Made by a program: the position numbers and the translations under genes. The notes beneath the pieces are model-generated. The model was not told the origin of the DNA. It searched no databases and saw only the letters and a program-made list of their open reading frames with translations. Shown here piece by piece: positions 17,331 to 27,892 of a DNA stretch of 64,000 nucleotides. Source of the stretch: Pseudomonas sp. LD120 (GTDB lineage: Bacteria; Pseudomonadota; Gammaproteobacteria; Pseudomonadales; Pseudomonadaceae). Location of the stretch: assembly GCF_009861525.1 (NCBI RefSeq), contig NZ_WVHL01000005.1, positions 310,001-374,000 of the forward strand, in the 5' to 3' direction. Each line of letters opens with the position of its first letter. Positions within the stretch are counted from its first letter, which is position 1.

Positions 17331-18188
17331 ATGTCCTCCCCCTCTGTTTTGATTGCCGGTTGCGGTGATGTTGGCAGTCGCTTGGCGACTCAACTGCTGG
17401 CTGAGCAATGGCAGGTCTACGGTCTGCGCCGTAATGTTTCGCGCCTGCCTCAGGGCGTGATCGGTATCGCTGGCGATCTGTTCAGCGAACAGTGCCCTGC
17501 GGGCTGGCCCGAAGCAGCGGTGGATTACTTGGTGTATTGCGCTGCTGCCACCGAACATGACGAGGCGGGTTACCGAGCGGCTTATGTCGAAGGGCTGCAA
17601 CATGTGCTGGCTTGGCTCAAGCAGCGTCATCAGCGGCCCAAGCGTCTGTTGTTTGTATCCAGCAGCGGCGTTTACGGGCAAAAAGGCGGTGAGTGGGTCG
17701 ACGAGCACTCACCGGCCGAGGCTTCTGGTTACTCCGGGCGGTTGATGCTGGAAGCGGAGCAGGTGGCATTGGACAGCGGAATTCCCGCTTGCCGTGTGCG
17801 TCTCACTGGGATCTACGGTCCGGGACGTGAGTGGTTGCTGACCCAGGTACGTCGGGGTTATCGCGTGGCAACTGATCCGCCGTTATACGGCAACCGCATT
17901 CATGCCGACGATGCGGCGGGGTTGTTGGCATTCCTGCTCAAGGCCGATCACGGCGGTGCCGCCTTGGACGACTGCTATATCGGCGTGGACGACGCCCCAG
18001 CGCCCCTGGCGGAGGTGGTGGACTGGCTGCGCGAGTACTTGGGCGTGACTGAGTGGGACGATGATGCGAGCGTTCGCCGCACGGGCAGCAAGCGCTGCAG
18101 CAATGCCCGGGCCCGAGCGTTGGGCTGGGCGCCGCGTTACCTGAGTTATCGCGAGGGGTATGCGGCGATTCTGGAAGGGCGGAGCTGA
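17331..18188 (+). CDS. YeeZ-like NAD(P)-binding SDR protein
   Basis: A 285-residue extended short-chain dehydrogenase of the YeeZ family. The Rossmann motif is LIAGCGDVGSRL at the N-terminus. SSSGVYG in the middle and LTGIYGPGREW are typical of nucleoside-diphosphate-sugar epimerase-like proteins; the canonical YxxxK appears altered (YSGRLMLE). The substrate is unknown. AAAGGAG lies eight bases before ATG 17331, which decides against the longer frame from 17268. It is divergent from exbB and convergent with a lipoprotein gene. Confidence 0.85.
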   Translation: MSSPSVLIAGCGDVGSRLATQLLAEQWQVYGLRRNVSRLPQGVIGIAGDLFSEQCPAGWPEAAVDYLVYCAAATEHDEAGYRAAYVEGLQHVLAWLKQRHQRPKRLLFVSSSGVYGQKGGEWVDEHSPAEASGYSGRLMLEAEQVALDSGIPACRVRLTGIYGPGREWLLTQVRRGYRVATDPPLYGNRIHADDAAGLLAFLLKADHGGAALDDCYIGVDDAPAPLAEVVDWLREYLGVTEWDDDASVRRTGSKRCSNARARALGWAPRYLSYREGYAAILEGRS

Positions 18189-18191
18189 GAG

Positions 18192-18214
18192 GTAGCCACT
18201 GTGGCAGTGGCTAC
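18192..18214. terminator. Hairpin between convergent genes
   Basis: A perfect ten-base stem GTAGCCACTG / CAGTGGCTAC with a three-base loop, just after the SDR stop and eight bases before the stop of the converging lipoprotein gene. The + side is followed by AGCGGTTTTATT, a weak T-tract. It is likely a shared terminator. Confidence 0.5.
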
Positions 18215-18221
18215 AGCGGTT

Positions 18222-18962
18222 TTATTGCTTTTCCAGTTGCCACTGCTGGTTGCCAGGTGCCAGGGAAGGTACTTCATCGGCCAGTGAGGTGTTCACTGCC
18301 TGGTAGATTTCCAACTGGTGATCCTTGCGTACGAAGATCCAGGAGTGCCCCTGGCCATTGAGCTGCAGCCAGATGCTGTCATTGCCGTCGCTCATGGAGG
18401 CGCAATCGCCAGCCAGGCACAGGGCGTAGCGATCAGCCCCGGGCAGTCCCTGCACGGCCCCGTCAGCCATGAATTGCACGCTGTTGCCCAGCCCTGGTCC
18501 GCGGACAATCTTCCAGCCGCCGCCCAGGTAGGCCGAGTACAAGGCGCGCTCGAAGTTGGCGCCCAAGGGGGCACCTTCAGGCGCTGGGTCCTTGGGGCGC
18601 TCGAACACCTGCTCGGGTTCGTTGTCGTTGGCCACTTGCAGCAGTTGCTGAGCGTTGCGCTTGAGTTCGGTGGCGGCGCTGCCATAGAACTCGACTTTCG
18701 TGGTGCTGGAGCCGTCGTCGAGGATCTTGCCTTCGACGGTTTCGAATCCGTTGGTGTAGCGCGCCTGGCCAGCCTTGGTGTTGAGTTCCCACTCCAGGTT
18801 TGGGCCGTAAGCCTGGAGTGCTTCACGCAAAGGCCCACCTTTGGAGGCTGCGTCTATCGCTACCTGATTGATCCAGATGCCGCCAACGTCGTTTTTGGCG
18901 GGGTCGCTGGCACAACCGCCGAGCAACATGGCGAGCAGCGAAACAGCTAGCGCTTGGCGCAT
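18222..18962 (-). CDS. Predicted lipoprotein of unknown function
   Basis: A 246-residue protein with a lipoprotein signal (LAMLLGGCASDPAKND; Cys about residue 17, then Ala). The mature part has no recognised enzymatic motif. It has repeated small polar segments and four further cysteines, including CLAGDCASM, which could form disulfides. An envelope location is expected. It has its own short upstream region (about 55 bases after ridA coding on the same strand) and converges on the YeeZ-like gene. Confidence 0.75.
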   Translation of the reverse strand: MRQALAVSLLAMLLGGCASDPAKNDVGGIWINQVAIDAASKGGPLREALQAYGPNLEWELNTKAGQARYTNGFETVEGKILDDGSSTTKVEFYGSAATELKRNAQQLLQVANDNEPEQVFERPKDPAPEGAPLGANFERALYSAYLGGGWKIVRGPGLGNSVQFMADGAVQGLPGADRYALCLAGDCASMSDGNDSIWLQLNGQGHSWIFVRKDHQLEIYQAVNTSLADEVPSLAPGNQQWQLEKQ

Positions 18963-19017
18963 GACGAAATCCTTTCAGAACGAAAACGGCGCAGCTTGAA
19001 CCGCTGCGCCGCGGGTA

Positions 19018-19398
19018 TTACTCGATGACCAGAATGGCATCCATTTCAACCTGTGCGCCCTTTGGCAGGGCGGCAACGCCGATAGCGGCACGTGCAGGGT
19101 AGGGCTGTTCGAAGTACTTGCCCATGATCTCGTTGACCTTGGCGAAGTGGCTCAGGTCAGTCAGGAAGATGTTCAGCTTGACGATGTCCTTGAACGAACC
19201 GCCAGCGGCTTCGGCGACCGACTTGAGGTTCTCGAACACCTGGACGGTTTGGGCTTCGAAGCCTTCCACCAGCTCCATGGTTTTTGGGTCGAGAGGGATT
19301 TGCCCCGACATGTAGACGGTGTTGCCAGCCTTGATCGCCTGGGAGTAAGTGCCGATGGCGGCAGGGGCTTTGTCGCTGGTGATAACAGTCTTGGTCAT
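19018..19398 (-). CDS. ridA: RidA, reactive enamine/imine deaminase
   Basis: A 126-residue YjgF/YER057c/UK114 protein. The C-terminal [20 protein letters not shown] carries the conserved Arg needed to hydrolyse reactive 2-aminoacrylate and other imines. It works as a trimer in the cytoplasm. It follows spoT by 24 bases on the same strand, so rpoZ-spoT-ridA are likely co-transcribed, as in many gammaproteobacteria. A second Rid paralogue is at 46303. Confidence 0.95.
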   Translation of the reverse strand: MTKTVITSDKAPAAIGTYSQAIKAGNTVYMSGQIPLDPKTMELVEGFEAQTVQVFENLKSVAEAAGGSFKDIVKLNIFLTDLSHFAKVNEIMGKYFEQPYPARAAIGVAALPKGAQVEMDAILVIE

Positions 19399-19422
19399 GA
19401 ATGACTCCTTGTAATGGACGGG

Positions 19423-21528
19423 CTACGCACGCATGCGGGTGATGCGGATGACCCCGGTCAGGGCGCGCAGTTTCTTGATCACGCGGGCCAGGTGCACGCG
19501 GTCGTGCACGCTGACCACCAGTTGGACCACGCTGATGCGACCATCGCGTTCGTCCATGCTGATTTTCTCTATGTTGCCGTCGGCGGCGTTGACGCTGCTG
19601 GCCAGCAGCGCGATCAGGCCGCGTTGGTGTTCCAGCTCGACGCGCAGTTCGACGTTGAATTCGCCGGTGACATCCTTGGCCCATGACAGCTGGATGCATT
19701 TTTCCGGGTTGTGGCGGATTTCGCTGATATTGCGGCAGTTGTCCAGGTGCACCACCATCCCTTTGCCGGCCGAGAGATGGCCGACGATCGGATCGCCAGG
19801 GATCGGTGTGCAGCACTTGGCGTAGCTCAGTACCAGGCCTTCGGTGCCGCGGATCGCCAGCGGGCCTTCCGGGCTTGGCAGCTGTTCGCCTTCGCCCAGC
19901 AGGCGCCGGGCCACGACGTAGGCCATGCGGTTGCCCAGGCCGATGTCTTCCAGCAGGTCTTCGATCAGTTCCAGGCGGTACTCCTGAAGAATCGCCTGAA
20001 TGCGTTCCGCCGGGATTTTTTCCAGGGCGCTGTCGAAGCCGTTGAGCACCTTGTTCAGCAAGCGTTCGCCAAGGCTGATGGATTCGGAGCGGCGTTGCAG
20101 CTTGAGGGCGTGCCGAATATGGGTGCGGGCCTTGCCGGTGACCACGAAGTTGAGCCAGGCCGGGTTCGGCCGCGCGCCCGGAGCGCTGACGATTTCCACG
20201 GTGGAGCCGCTTTGTAGCGGTTCTGACAAGGGCGCCAGGCGGCGATTGATCCGGCAGGCGATGCAACTGTTGCCCACGTCGGTGTGCACCGCGTAGGCGA
20301 AGTCCACGGCAGTGGAGCCTTTGGGCAGCTCCATGATCCGGCCTTTGGGCGTGAATACGTAGACCTCGTCCGGGAACAGGTCGATCTTCACGCTTTCGAT
20401 GAATTCCAGGGAGTTGCCAGCGCGTTGCTGCATTTCCAGCACGCCCTTGACCCATTGCCGGGCGCGAGCGTGAGTGCCTTTGGGCTGTTCGTCGCCGCTG
20501 GACTTATACAGCCAGTGGGCGGCGATGCCGTTGTTGGCCATCTCTTCCATTTCCCGGGTACGGATCTGGATCTCGATCGGTACCCCGTGCATACCGAACA
20601 GCGTGGTATGCAGCGATTGATAGCCGTTGGCCTTGGGGATGGCGATGTAGTCCTTGAAGCGTCCCGGCAGTGGTTTGTACAGATTATGTACAGCGCCGAG
20701 CACGCGATAGCAGGTGTCTACCTTGTCGACGATGATGCGGAACGCATAGACGTCCATGATCTCGTTGAAGGCCCGGCGCTTGCCGCGCATCTTCTTGTAG
20801 ATGCCGTAGAGGTGCTTCTGGCGACCGCTGACCTCGCCCTGGATGCCGTCGATGGCCAGGCAATGGCTGAGGGATTCTTCAATCTTGTTGACGATTTCCT
20901 TGCGGTTGCCTCGGGCGCGTTTGACTGCCTGGTAGATCCGCGCGGAACGCATCGGGTGCATCGCCTTGAAGCCCAGGTCTTCGAATTCGATGCGGATGCT
21001 GTGCATGCCCAGGCGATTGGCGATGGGGGCGTAGATCTCCAGGGTTTCCTTGGCGATCCGCCGACGTTTTTCGCCGGACAGCACTTCCAGGGTGCGCATG
21101 TTGTGCAGGCGGTCGGCCAGCTTGACCAGGATCACGCGGATGTCGCGGGCCATGGCCATGGCCATTTTCTGGAAGTTTTCCGCTTGGGCTTCGGCTTTGG
21201 TCTCGAAGTTCATCTGGGTCAGTTTGCTGACCCCGTCGACCAGTTCGGCCACGGTTTCACCAAACTGCGCACAGAGCGCTTCCTTGGCGATGCCGGTGTC
21301 TTCGATCACGTCATGCAGCATCGCGGCCATCAGGCTTTGATGGTCCATGTGCATGTCGGCAAGAATGTTCGCTACCGCGAGTGGGTGCGTGACGTACGCC
21401 TCGCCGCTGCGACGGCGTTGACCGTCATGGGCTTGTTCGGCGTAGAAATACGCTCGGCGGACCAGATTGACCTGGTCCGTGCCGAGGTAGGTCGATAAGC
21501 GATCGGCGAGGGCGTCTATGCTCGGCAT
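19423..21528 (-). CDS. spoT: SpoT, bifunctional (p)ppGpp synthetase/hydrolase
   Basis: A 701-residue RelA/SpoT protein, full length. The hydrolase HD motif is AAMLHDVIEDTGI near residue 65. A synthetase domain (YAFRIIVDKVDTCYRVLG), a TGS domain (VFTPKGRIMELPKGSTAVDFA) and a C-terminal ACT domain follow. It makes and degrades (p)ppGpp in response to carbon, fatty-acid and iron stress. It lies 57 bases after rpoZ and 24 before ridA. Confidence 0.97.
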   Translation of the reverse strand: MPSIDALADRLSTYLGTDQVNLVRRAYFYAEQAHDGQRRRSGEAYVTHPLAVANILADMHMDHQSLMAAMLHDVIEDTGIAKEALCAQFGETVAELVDGVSKLTQMNFETKAEAQAENFQKMAMAMARDIRVILVKLADRLHNMRTLEVLSGEKRRRIAKETLEIYAPIANRLGMHSIRIEFEDLGFKAMHPMRSARIYQAVKRARGNRKEIVNKIEESLSHCLAIDGIQGEVSGRQKHLYGIYKKMRGKRRAFNEIMDVYAFRIIVDKVDTCYRVLGAVHNLYKPLPGRFKDYIAIPKANGYQSLHTTLFGMHGVPIEIQIRTREMEEMANNGIAAHWLYKSSGDEQPKGTHARARQWVKGVLEMQQRAGNSLEFIESVKIDLFPDEVYVFTPKGRIMELPKGSTAVDFAYAVHTDVGNSCIACRINRRLAPLSEPLQSGSTVEIVSAPGARPNPAWLNFVVTGKARTHIRHALKLQRRSESISLGERLLNKVLNGFDSALEKIPAERIQAILQEYRLELIEDLLEDIGLGNRMAYVVARRLLGEGEQLPSPEGPLAIRGTEGLVLSYAKCCTPIPGDPIVGHLSAGKGMVVHLDNCRNISEIRHNPEKCIQLSWAKDVTGEFNVELRVELEHQRGLIALLASSVNAADGNIEKISMDERDGRISVVQLVVSVHDRVHLARVIKKLRALTGVIRITRMRA

Positions 21529-21585
21529 GATGTCTCCTGCCGTAAGCTGTGATCCCGCGCCGTGCTACGTCGACCAGGCATGGGC

Positions 21586-21849
21586 TCAGACAGCCTCGTT
21601 GGACTCGTCCTCGAATGCGGCAAAAAGCGGTTCGTCTTCAACGATTTCGGCTTCCGCGATAGCTGCGTAGTCGATCAGGCCTTCAGCGATTTCACGCAGG
21701 GCAACGACGGTAGGTTTGTCGTTTTCCCATGCTACTTTCGGCTCTTTGCCGCCAGTTGCCAGTTGACGGGCACGCTTGGTAGAGAGCATGACCAGCTCAA
21801 AGCGGTTATCCACGTGTTCTAGACAGTCTTCAACGGTTACGCGGGCCAT
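21586..21849 (-). CDS. rpoZ: RNA polymerase omega subunit
   Basis: An 87-residue omega subunit ([30 protein letters not shown]). It stabilises the beta-prime subunit and forms part of ppGpp site 1, fitting its place before spoT. The frame is open to 21906, but ATG 21849 begins the conserved protein. A terminator-like dyad separates it from gmk, so it probably has its own promoter in 21850-21910. Confidence 0.96.
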   Translation of the reverse strand: MARVTVEDCLEHVDNRFELVMLSTKRARQLATGGKEPKVAWENDKPTVVALREIAEGLIDYAAIAEAEIVEDEPLFAAFEDESNEAV

Positions 21850-21910
21850 GGTCTTCCTCGTAGCAAATGCAATATGCGCGTTGCCCGGATGGGCGAGCGG
21901 ACTCAACAGT

Positions 21911-21950
21911 TTAAAAAATCACCAGCGTTTAGGGAAGCGCTGATTTTTTA
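21911..21950. terminator. Terminator-like dyad between gmk and rpoZ
   Basis: AAAAAATCA(CC)AGCG and CGCTGATTTTTT pair across a ten-base loop, with A-runs and T-runs on both sides, so it can act in either direction. On the - strand it closes the yicC-gmk unit before rpoZ. Confidence 0.65.
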
Positions 21951-22017
21951 ACCAAGCTCTTCAACACGCTACAAGCGCCAATGTAAAGCGCTTGCAGCGG
22001 TTTTGGGAAGCGCTGTT

Positions 22018-23512
<1,495 letters not shown>

Positions 23513-23784
23513 GGAGGTCCCTCCGATTCAGTGCCAGCGCTCACCAAGGGTGGGTGAAGCGGGCCTGATTGTGATGAATTAAAGCCGACAGGCTACGAAG
23601 GCGCAGGATTGTAGCGCAGTGCGGTCTGAGGCCCCAAACACTGGTGCGGGCGATGGGCTGCAGATCGTCATAATAGGAACGATCTGACGTGTGAATCTGC
23701 CTTCGGCCGTTTTAGGCGTGCCCTGGCGCGGTTACGGGCTTTATAATGCCCGGCAGTTTTCCGTCCTCGTACAGGTATTTCCCT

Positions 23785-24507
23785 ATGAAACGTCCAAGTG
23801 GTCGCGCTGCCGATCAGCTCCGCTCGATCCGCATTACCCGCAACTACACCAAACACGCCGAGGGATCTGTACTGGTCGAGTTTGGTGATACCAAAGTGAT
23901 CTGCACAGTCAGCGTTGAGAACGGCGTACCGCGTTTTCTTAAAGGTCAGGGCCAGGGCTGGCTGACCGCCGAGTACGGCATGCTGCCGCGGGCCACTGGC
24001 GAGCGTAACCAGCGTGAAGCCAGTCGTGGCAAGCAAGGCGGCCGGACCCTGGAGATCCAACGCCTGATTGGTCGTTCGCTGCGCGCCGCATTGGATATGT
24101 CCAAGCTGGGTGACGTCACCTTGTACGTCGATTGCGACGTGATCCAGGCTGATGGCGGTACCCGTACTGCGTCGATCACCGGTGCCATGGTGGCCCTGGT
24201 TGATGCCTTGAAGGTGATCAAGAAGCGTGGCGGCCTGAAAGGCGGCGATCCGCTCAAGCAGATGATTGCCGCGGTGTCCGTGGGCATGTATCAGGGTGAG
24301 CCGGTTCTGGATCTGGATTACCTGGAAGACTCGGCGGCCGAGACTGACCTCAATGTGGTAATGACCAGTAACGGCGGTTTCATCGAAGTGCAGGGCACCG
24401 CCGAAGGCGCGCCGTTCCAGCCGACTGAACTGAATGCAATGCTGGCTTTGGCTCAGCAAGGCATGAACGAAATCTTCCAACTGCAGCAGGCGGCGCTCGC
24501 TGATTGA
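23785..24507 (+). CDS. rph: Ribonuclease PH
   Basis: A 240-residue RNase PH, a phosphorolytic 3'-5' exoribonuclease that trims tRNA and other RNA ends. The N-terminus is [40 protein letters not shown] carries the phosphate-binding arginines. ATG 23785 is in the family position although the frame opens at 23746. The 272-base upstream region shared with yicC holds both promoters. Confidence 0.97.
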   Translation: MKRPSGRAADQLRSIRITRNYTKHAEGSVLVEFGDTKVICTVSVENGVPRFLKGQGQGWLTAEYGMLPRATGERNQREASRGKQGGRTLEIQRLIGRSLRAALDMSKLGDVTLYVDCDVIQADGGTRTASITGAMVALVDALKVIKKRGGLKGGDPLKQMIAAVSVGMYQGEPVLDLDYLEDSAAETDLNVVMTSNGGFIEVQGTAEGAPFQPTELNAMLALAQQGMNEIFQLQQAALAD

Positions 24508-24537
24508 TAGGCGTGTCCCTTCTGCAAGGAGAACACC

Positions 24538-24906
24538 ATGAGTGATGAACAGTCTCCAGTGCCTACGCCAAGTCATGAAGTCCGGCAGTGGGCGATGTTT
24601 TGTCATCTCTCGGCGTTGCTGGGGATCTGGGTGCCTTTCGGTACGCTGATCGGCCCGCTGATTCTCTGGCAGATGAAGCGTGAATCCGACCCTTTCATCG
24701 ATGCCCAGGGCAAGGAGGCGCTGAACTTTCAGTTGACTGTCGCCATTGCTTCGGCGGTCTGCTTTTTGTTGATGATTGTGGTGATCGGCTTCTTTATGTT
24801 CGGTTTGTTGGCGATAGGTGCCTTGGTGCTGACCATCATCGGTGGCGTTAAAGCCGGAGAAGGGGTGCCTTATCGCTACCCTTTCACCTGGCGCCTGATC
24901 AAGTAG
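24538..24906 (+). CDS. DUF4870 small membrane protein
   Basis: A 122-residue DUF4870 protein with two strongly hydrophobic segments (about residues 30-48 and 68-108, the latter long enough for two helices). The motif DPFIDAQGKEALNFQLT between them is the family signature. The function is unknown. AAGGAG lies seven bases before the ATG, 30 bases after the rph stop, so it is likely co-transcribed with rph. A strong terminator follows. Confidence 0.85.
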   Translation: MSDEQSPVPTPSHEVRQWAMFCHLSALLGIWVPFGTLIGPLILWQMKRESDPFIDAQGKEALNFQLTVAIASAVCFLLMIVVIGFFMFGLLAIGALVLTIIGGVKAGEGVPYRYPFTWRLIK

Positions 24907-24919
24907 GTCAAGCGCGTAC

Positions 24920-24949
24920 AAAAAAGCCGACAGTGATGTCGGCTTTTTT
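24920..24949. terminator. Bidirectional intrinsic terminator
   Basis: Stem AAAAAAGCCGACA / TGTCGGCTTTTTT with loop GTGA, lying between the convergent DUF4870 gene and crc. It has T-runs in both directions. Confidence 0.9.
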
Positions 24950-24968
24950 GTTGTTCTTGAGAAGGCAC

Positions 24969-25748
24969 TCAGATGGTCAGCGTCCAGTCATAGTCGACGA
25001 TCAGCGGCGCGTGCTGCGAGAAGCGTGGTTGACGCGGCAGGCGCGCACTACGTACAAAACGACGCAGGCCTGGGGTTAGCAACTGGTAGTCGAAGCGCCA
25101 GCCCAGGTTGAGCATCTCGGCTTGTTCGTTGTCCGGCCACCAGCTGTATTGGTCACCTTCACGGCTGACTTCGCGCAAGGCGTCGACATAACCCATGTTG
25201 CCGACAATCTCATCCATCCAGGCGCGTTCAGGTGCCAGGAAACCTGGAGATTGCTGGCTATCGCGCCAGTTCTTGATATCCAGCTTCTGTTGCGCCACGT
25301 ACAGCGAGCCACAGTAGATGTACTCGCGACGTTTGCGTCGCTGTTTATCCAGATAACGGGCAAAATCGTCCATTAGCTTGAACTTCTGGTTCAAGTCTTC
25401 ATCGCCGTTCTGCCCTGATGGAAGCAGCAAGGTCGCGATGCTGACCTTGTCGAAATCGGCTTGCAGGTAGCGCCCGTAACGATCGGCTGTTTCGAAGCCG
25501 AGGCCGCTGATGACCGCCTTCGGTTGCAACCGCGAGTACAAAGCCACGCCGCCTTGGGCAGGGACTTCAGCATCGCAGGCATAAAGGAAGTAGCCATCCA
25601 GTTGGAAGGCTGGGTCGTCCAGTTCAAAGGCAGAGGCGCGGGTGTCCTGCAGGCAGATAACGTCGGCATTCTGTGCCTGCAGCCAACTGAGCAAACCTCG
25701 CTCGACCGCAGCCTGAATACCATTGACGTTCACACTGATGATCCGCAT
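24969..25748 (-). CDS. crc: Crc, catabolite repression control protein
   Basis: A 259-residue protein of the exonuclease III/EEP fold that is almost identical to P. aeruginosa Crc over its whole length (MRIISVNVNGIQAA, SQHAPLIVDYDW). With Hfq it blocks translation of mRNAs for secondary carbon sources. The nuclease site is altered: the usual GDxN is CGSLYV and the usual SDH is SQH, consistent with Crc being no longer a nuclease. ATG 25748 is preferred to the frame start at 25760. It is divergent from pyrE across 81 bases. Confidence 0.97.
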   Translation of the reverse strand: MRIISVNVNGIQAAVERGLLSWLQAQNADVICLQDTRASAFELDDPAFQLDGYFLYACDAEVPAQGGVALYSRLQPKAVISGLGFETADRYGRYLQADFDKVSIATLLLPSGQNGDEDLNQKFKLMDDFARYLDKQRRKRREYIYCGSLYVAQQKLDIKNWRDSQQSPGFLAPERAWMDEIVGNMGYVDALREVSREGDQYSWWPDNEQAEMLNLGWRFDYQLLTPGLRRFVRSARLPRQPRFSQHAPLIVDYDWTLTI

Positions 25749-25829
25749 AAATGGCCCCAAAAATCACGTGCGTGTATGATACCCGAGCTCTACCTAATTA
25801 GCTAAATCCGTGGTATCTGGGGTTTTTTC

Positions 25830-26474
25830 ATGCAGGCGTATCAGCGCGATTTCATTCGTTTTGCCATCGATCGCGGGGTTTTGCGCTTCGGTGAGTTCAC
25901 CCTCAAGTCCGGGCGCACCAGTCCTTACTTCTTCAATGCCGGCCTGTTCAACAGTGGCTCGGCCCTGGCTCAGTTGGGGCGCTTTTATGCGGCGGCGATC
26001 GTCGAAAGCGGTATTCCCTTCGATGTGCTGTTTGGCCCGGCTTATAAAGGCATTCCTCTGGCGGCGGCTACAGCCGTTGCTCTAGCTGAGCATCATCAGC
26101 GCGATCTGCCTTGGTGCTTCAACCGCAAGGAAGCCAAGGCACATGGCGAAGGTGGCAGCCTGGTGGGCGCGCCATTGACCGGCGATGTGCTGATCATTGA
26201 TGACGTGATCACCGCAGGCACTGCCATTCGCGAGGTGATGCAGATCATCGAGTCTCAGGATGGCGCCAAGGCGGCGGGCGTGTTGATCGCCTTGAACCGC
26301 CAGGAGCGCGGCAACGGCGAGCTGTCGGCGATCCAGGAAGTCGAGCGTGACTTCGGTATTCCCGTCGTGAGCATCGTTTCCCTGACCCAGGTTCTGCAGT
26401 TCCTGGCTGACGATCCGGCGCTCAAGCAGCATCTGCCCGCAGTGGAAGCCTACCGCGCGCAATATGGCATCTGA
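25830..26474 (+). CDS. pyrE: Orotate phosphoribosyltransferase
   Basis: A 214-residue PyrE that makes orotidine 5'-phosphate from orotate and PRPP in pyrimidine synthesis. The PRPP-binding motif is [13 protein letters not shown], and [13 protein letters not shown] is the flexible catalytic loop. It is divergent from crc, as in other pseudomonads. Downstream there is no own terminator, only a REP pair and then the IS element; the terminator it probably shared with argB is now on the other side of the IS. Confidence 0.97.
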   Translation: MQAYQRDFIRFAIDRGVLRFGEFTLKSGRTSPYFFNAGLFNSGSALAQLGRFYAAAIVESGIPFDVLFGPAYKGIPLAAATAVALAEHHQRDLPWCFNRKEAKAHGEGGSLVGAPLTGDVLIIDDVITAGTAIREVMQIIESQDGAKAAGVLIALNRQERGNGELSAIQEVERDFGIPVVSIVSLTQVLQFLADDPALKQHLPAVEAYRAQYGI

Positions 26475-26477
26475 CCC

Positions 26478-26571
26478 GTAGGTGTCGGATTGCCGGCGAA
26501 AGCCTCTGACGGTCCGATACCGTTCTTGTGATCCTTTCGCTGGCAAGCCAGCTTTGCAAGCCGGCTTCTAT
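26478..26571. repeat. REP pair beside the IS element
   Basis: REP-like units GTAGGTGTCGGATTGCCGG (from 26478) and TTTCGCTGGCAAGCCAGC (from 26536, followed by a second partial unit GCAAGCCGGCTTC) face each other in the pyrE-argB gap. The IS begins ten bases further on. Confidence 0.75.
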
Positions 26572-26581
26572 AAAGACAGCG

Positions 26582-26607
26582 TGTCTAGTCCTGAAATAGG
26601 TTGACAC
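26582..26607. repeat. IS terminal inverted repeat (transposase 3' side)
   Basis: 26-bp arm starting TGTCTAGTCCTGAA and ending GGTTGACAC; it matches the reverse complement of 27867-27892 at 22 positions. The flanking triplet GCG at 26579-26581 is the target duplication. Confidence 0.93.
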
Positions 26608-26616
26608 TTGTTTCAC

Positions 26617-27414
26617 TCAAAACGCCCGATGCACCGCATCGGGCGTTTTGTATTTGAGCGCTAGATGGGGTCGCTCAGCGTTATAAATTGATACCGACTC
26701 ACTCACCATCTTCCTTGCATGCGCCAAGTTCTCTGGTCGATGAAACAGAAACTCTGTCTTCAAGATCCCATTCACCCGCTCCGCCAAAGCATTCTGGTAG
26801 CAGTCATAACCGTCCGTCATCGAACAACGGATTCCGTGTTTGGCATGCAGCGCCTGATAAAGCGCAGAACAGTATTGGCTACCCCGATCCGAGTGATGCA
26901 CCAACGGTAATTCGGTTTGACGCTGCTTCACGGCACTGCGCAGCGCTCGTATTACCGACTCGGTCCGTAAGTTTTCATGGACGTGATAACCCACAATCTT
27001 GCGCGAGTAAGCGTCGGTCACAAGACTCAGATACGCCACACCTTCGCGAGTGGGTAGATAGGTGATGTCGGCCACCCAGACCTGCTCCGGACCATTTGGC
27101 ACCACTTGATCAGGGCCGGATTTAAGCAGGTTTGGATGGCGCCGGAAGCGATGATGACTGTCGGTAGTCTTATGGTAAGCACGCTTGCGAGCCACCAGCA
27201 GGCGATGTTCGCGCAAGATTGCAAACAGCCGATCACGGCCTACTTGAAGTTCAAGCAGGGGCTGGCAATGCAGCAGATGGTGCAGCTTGCGGGTGCCCAA
27301 GCGGGGCTGGTGCAAGCGCTTGTATTGGACGAAATCCATCACTCTCTGGTCGAGGGTCAAGCGCGCGTCCTGAGCTTGGTTGCGCTTGTAGTAGGCCTGT
27401 CGGCTAATCCCCAT
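26617..27414 (-). CDS. IS3 transposase OrfB (DDE integrase domain)
   Basis: A 265-residue OrfB counted from its internal ATG. The rve/DDE catalytic triad is visible: D in VADITYLP, D in HHSDRGSQY, and E in NALAERVNG with exactly 35 residues between the second D and the E, the D(35)E rule. An HTH_21-type segment is at the N-terminus. The active protein is expected to be the OrfAB fusion made by frameshifting at 27480-27486; from there the -1 frame is open through to the OrfB ATG with no stop. The stop codon lies inside a hairpin. Confidence 0.93.
   Translation of the reverse strand: MGISRQAYYKRNQAQDARLTLDQRVMDFVQYKRLHQPRLGTRKLHHLLHCQPLLELQVGRDRLFAILREHRLLVARKRAYHKTTDSHHRFRRHPNLLKSGPDQVVPNGPEQVWVADITYLPTREGVAYLSLVTDAYSRKIVGYHVHENLRTESVIRALRSAVKQRQTELPLVHHSDRGSQYCSALYQALHAKHGIRCSMTDGYDCYQNALAERVNGILKTEFLFHRPENLAHARKMVSESVSIYNAERPHLALKYKTPDAVHRAF
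26618..26650. terminator. Hairpin spanning the end of the transposase gene
   Basis: A perfect 15-base stem CAAAACGCCCGATGC / GCATCGGGCGTTTTG with a three-base loop covers the last codons and the stop of orfB. With A4 and T4 at its ends it can stop transcription in both directions, including read-through from pyrE into the element. Confidence 0.7.
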
Positions 27415-27437
27415 GAACTGGCAAGCCCTACTGATAC

Positions 27438-27839
27438 TCAGGTCCTGGATTTGCTTTTGCGTGAGGACTTGCCGGGACGCTTTTTTACGACGCTGATCCC
27501 GTAATCGTTCTTTAGAACATTGACTACCGCCTCAAGGAACTGGGCTTTCTGATTCGACAGCGCGAGCTGCGCTTCCAGCTCCTTGATACGTTGTTCCGGG
27601 GTTAACGGCAGGGCGGGCTCATTCACGGAAATGGTCCTCGAAGAGCGAATTGAAGCGCCTTGGCTCCAGTCCTGGAGGCCATGCTTGCGCAACCAGACCA
27701 GAACAGTTGATCGACCTTGGATACCGTAGCGCTGTTGAGCCTCTTTATAACTCAACTCGCCTTTTTCGACCTGATCCACCACGGCCAGTTTAAAAGCCAG
27801 CGTGTAATCACTCTGCGTGCGCTTGATCTCAGTGCTCAT
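27438..27839 (-). CDS. IS3 transposase OrfA (helix-turn-helix)
   Basis: A 133-residue OrfA with an N-terminal helix-turn-helix (LAFKLAVVDQVEKGELSYKE, then QRYGIQGRSTVLVWLRKHG) and a C-terminal leucine-zipper-like coiled coil (PEQRIKELEAQLALSNQKAQ). It binds the IS ends. ATG 27839 has GGAGAGGG upstream; a GTG one codon earlier is also possible. Its end overlaps the -1 frame that leads into OrfB. Confidence 0.92.
   Translation of the reverse strand: MSTEIKRTQSDYTLAFKLAVVDQVEKGELSYKEAQQRYGIQGRSTVLVWLRKHGLQDWSQGASIRSSRTISVNEPALPLTPEQRIKELEAQLALSNQKAQFLEAVVNVLKNDYGISVVKKRPGKSSRKSKSRT
27480..27486 (-). other. Programmed -1 frameshift site of the IS
   Basis: On the - strand the heptamer AAAAAAG is positioned A-AAA-AAG in the orfA frame (codons GTA AAA AAG). 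This is the canonical IS3-family slippery sequence. Slipping back by one base continues into GCG TCC CGG..., which stays open to OrfB. Confidence 0.88.
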
Positions 27840-27866
27840 CACCCTCTCCTTGAATAAGGTCAGAAG

Positions 27867-27892
27867 GTGTCAACCTTATTCAGGACGGGACA
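27867..27892. repeat. IS terminal inverted repeat (transposase 5' side)
   Basis: 26-bp arm; its reverse complement begins TGTCCCGTCCTGAA and ends GGTTGACAC. The flanking GCG at 27893-27895 repeats the triplet on the other side of the element. Confidence 0.93.

Larger units (their letters stand above)
26582..27892 (-). mobile_element. Complete IS3-family insertion sequence (1311 bp)
   Basis: An intact IS3-type element. It has 26-bp imperfect terminal inverted repeats (22 of 26 match, ends TGTC...GGTTGACAC) at 26582-26607 and 27867-27892, a 3-bp target duplication GCG on both sides (26579-26581 and 27893-27895), and two overlapping reading frames on the - strand joined by a -1 frameshift. It lies between the convergent genes pyrE and argB, so no gene is broken. 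I do not assign a named IS. Both frames are open and the DDE residues are present, so it may be active. Confidence 0.95.
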
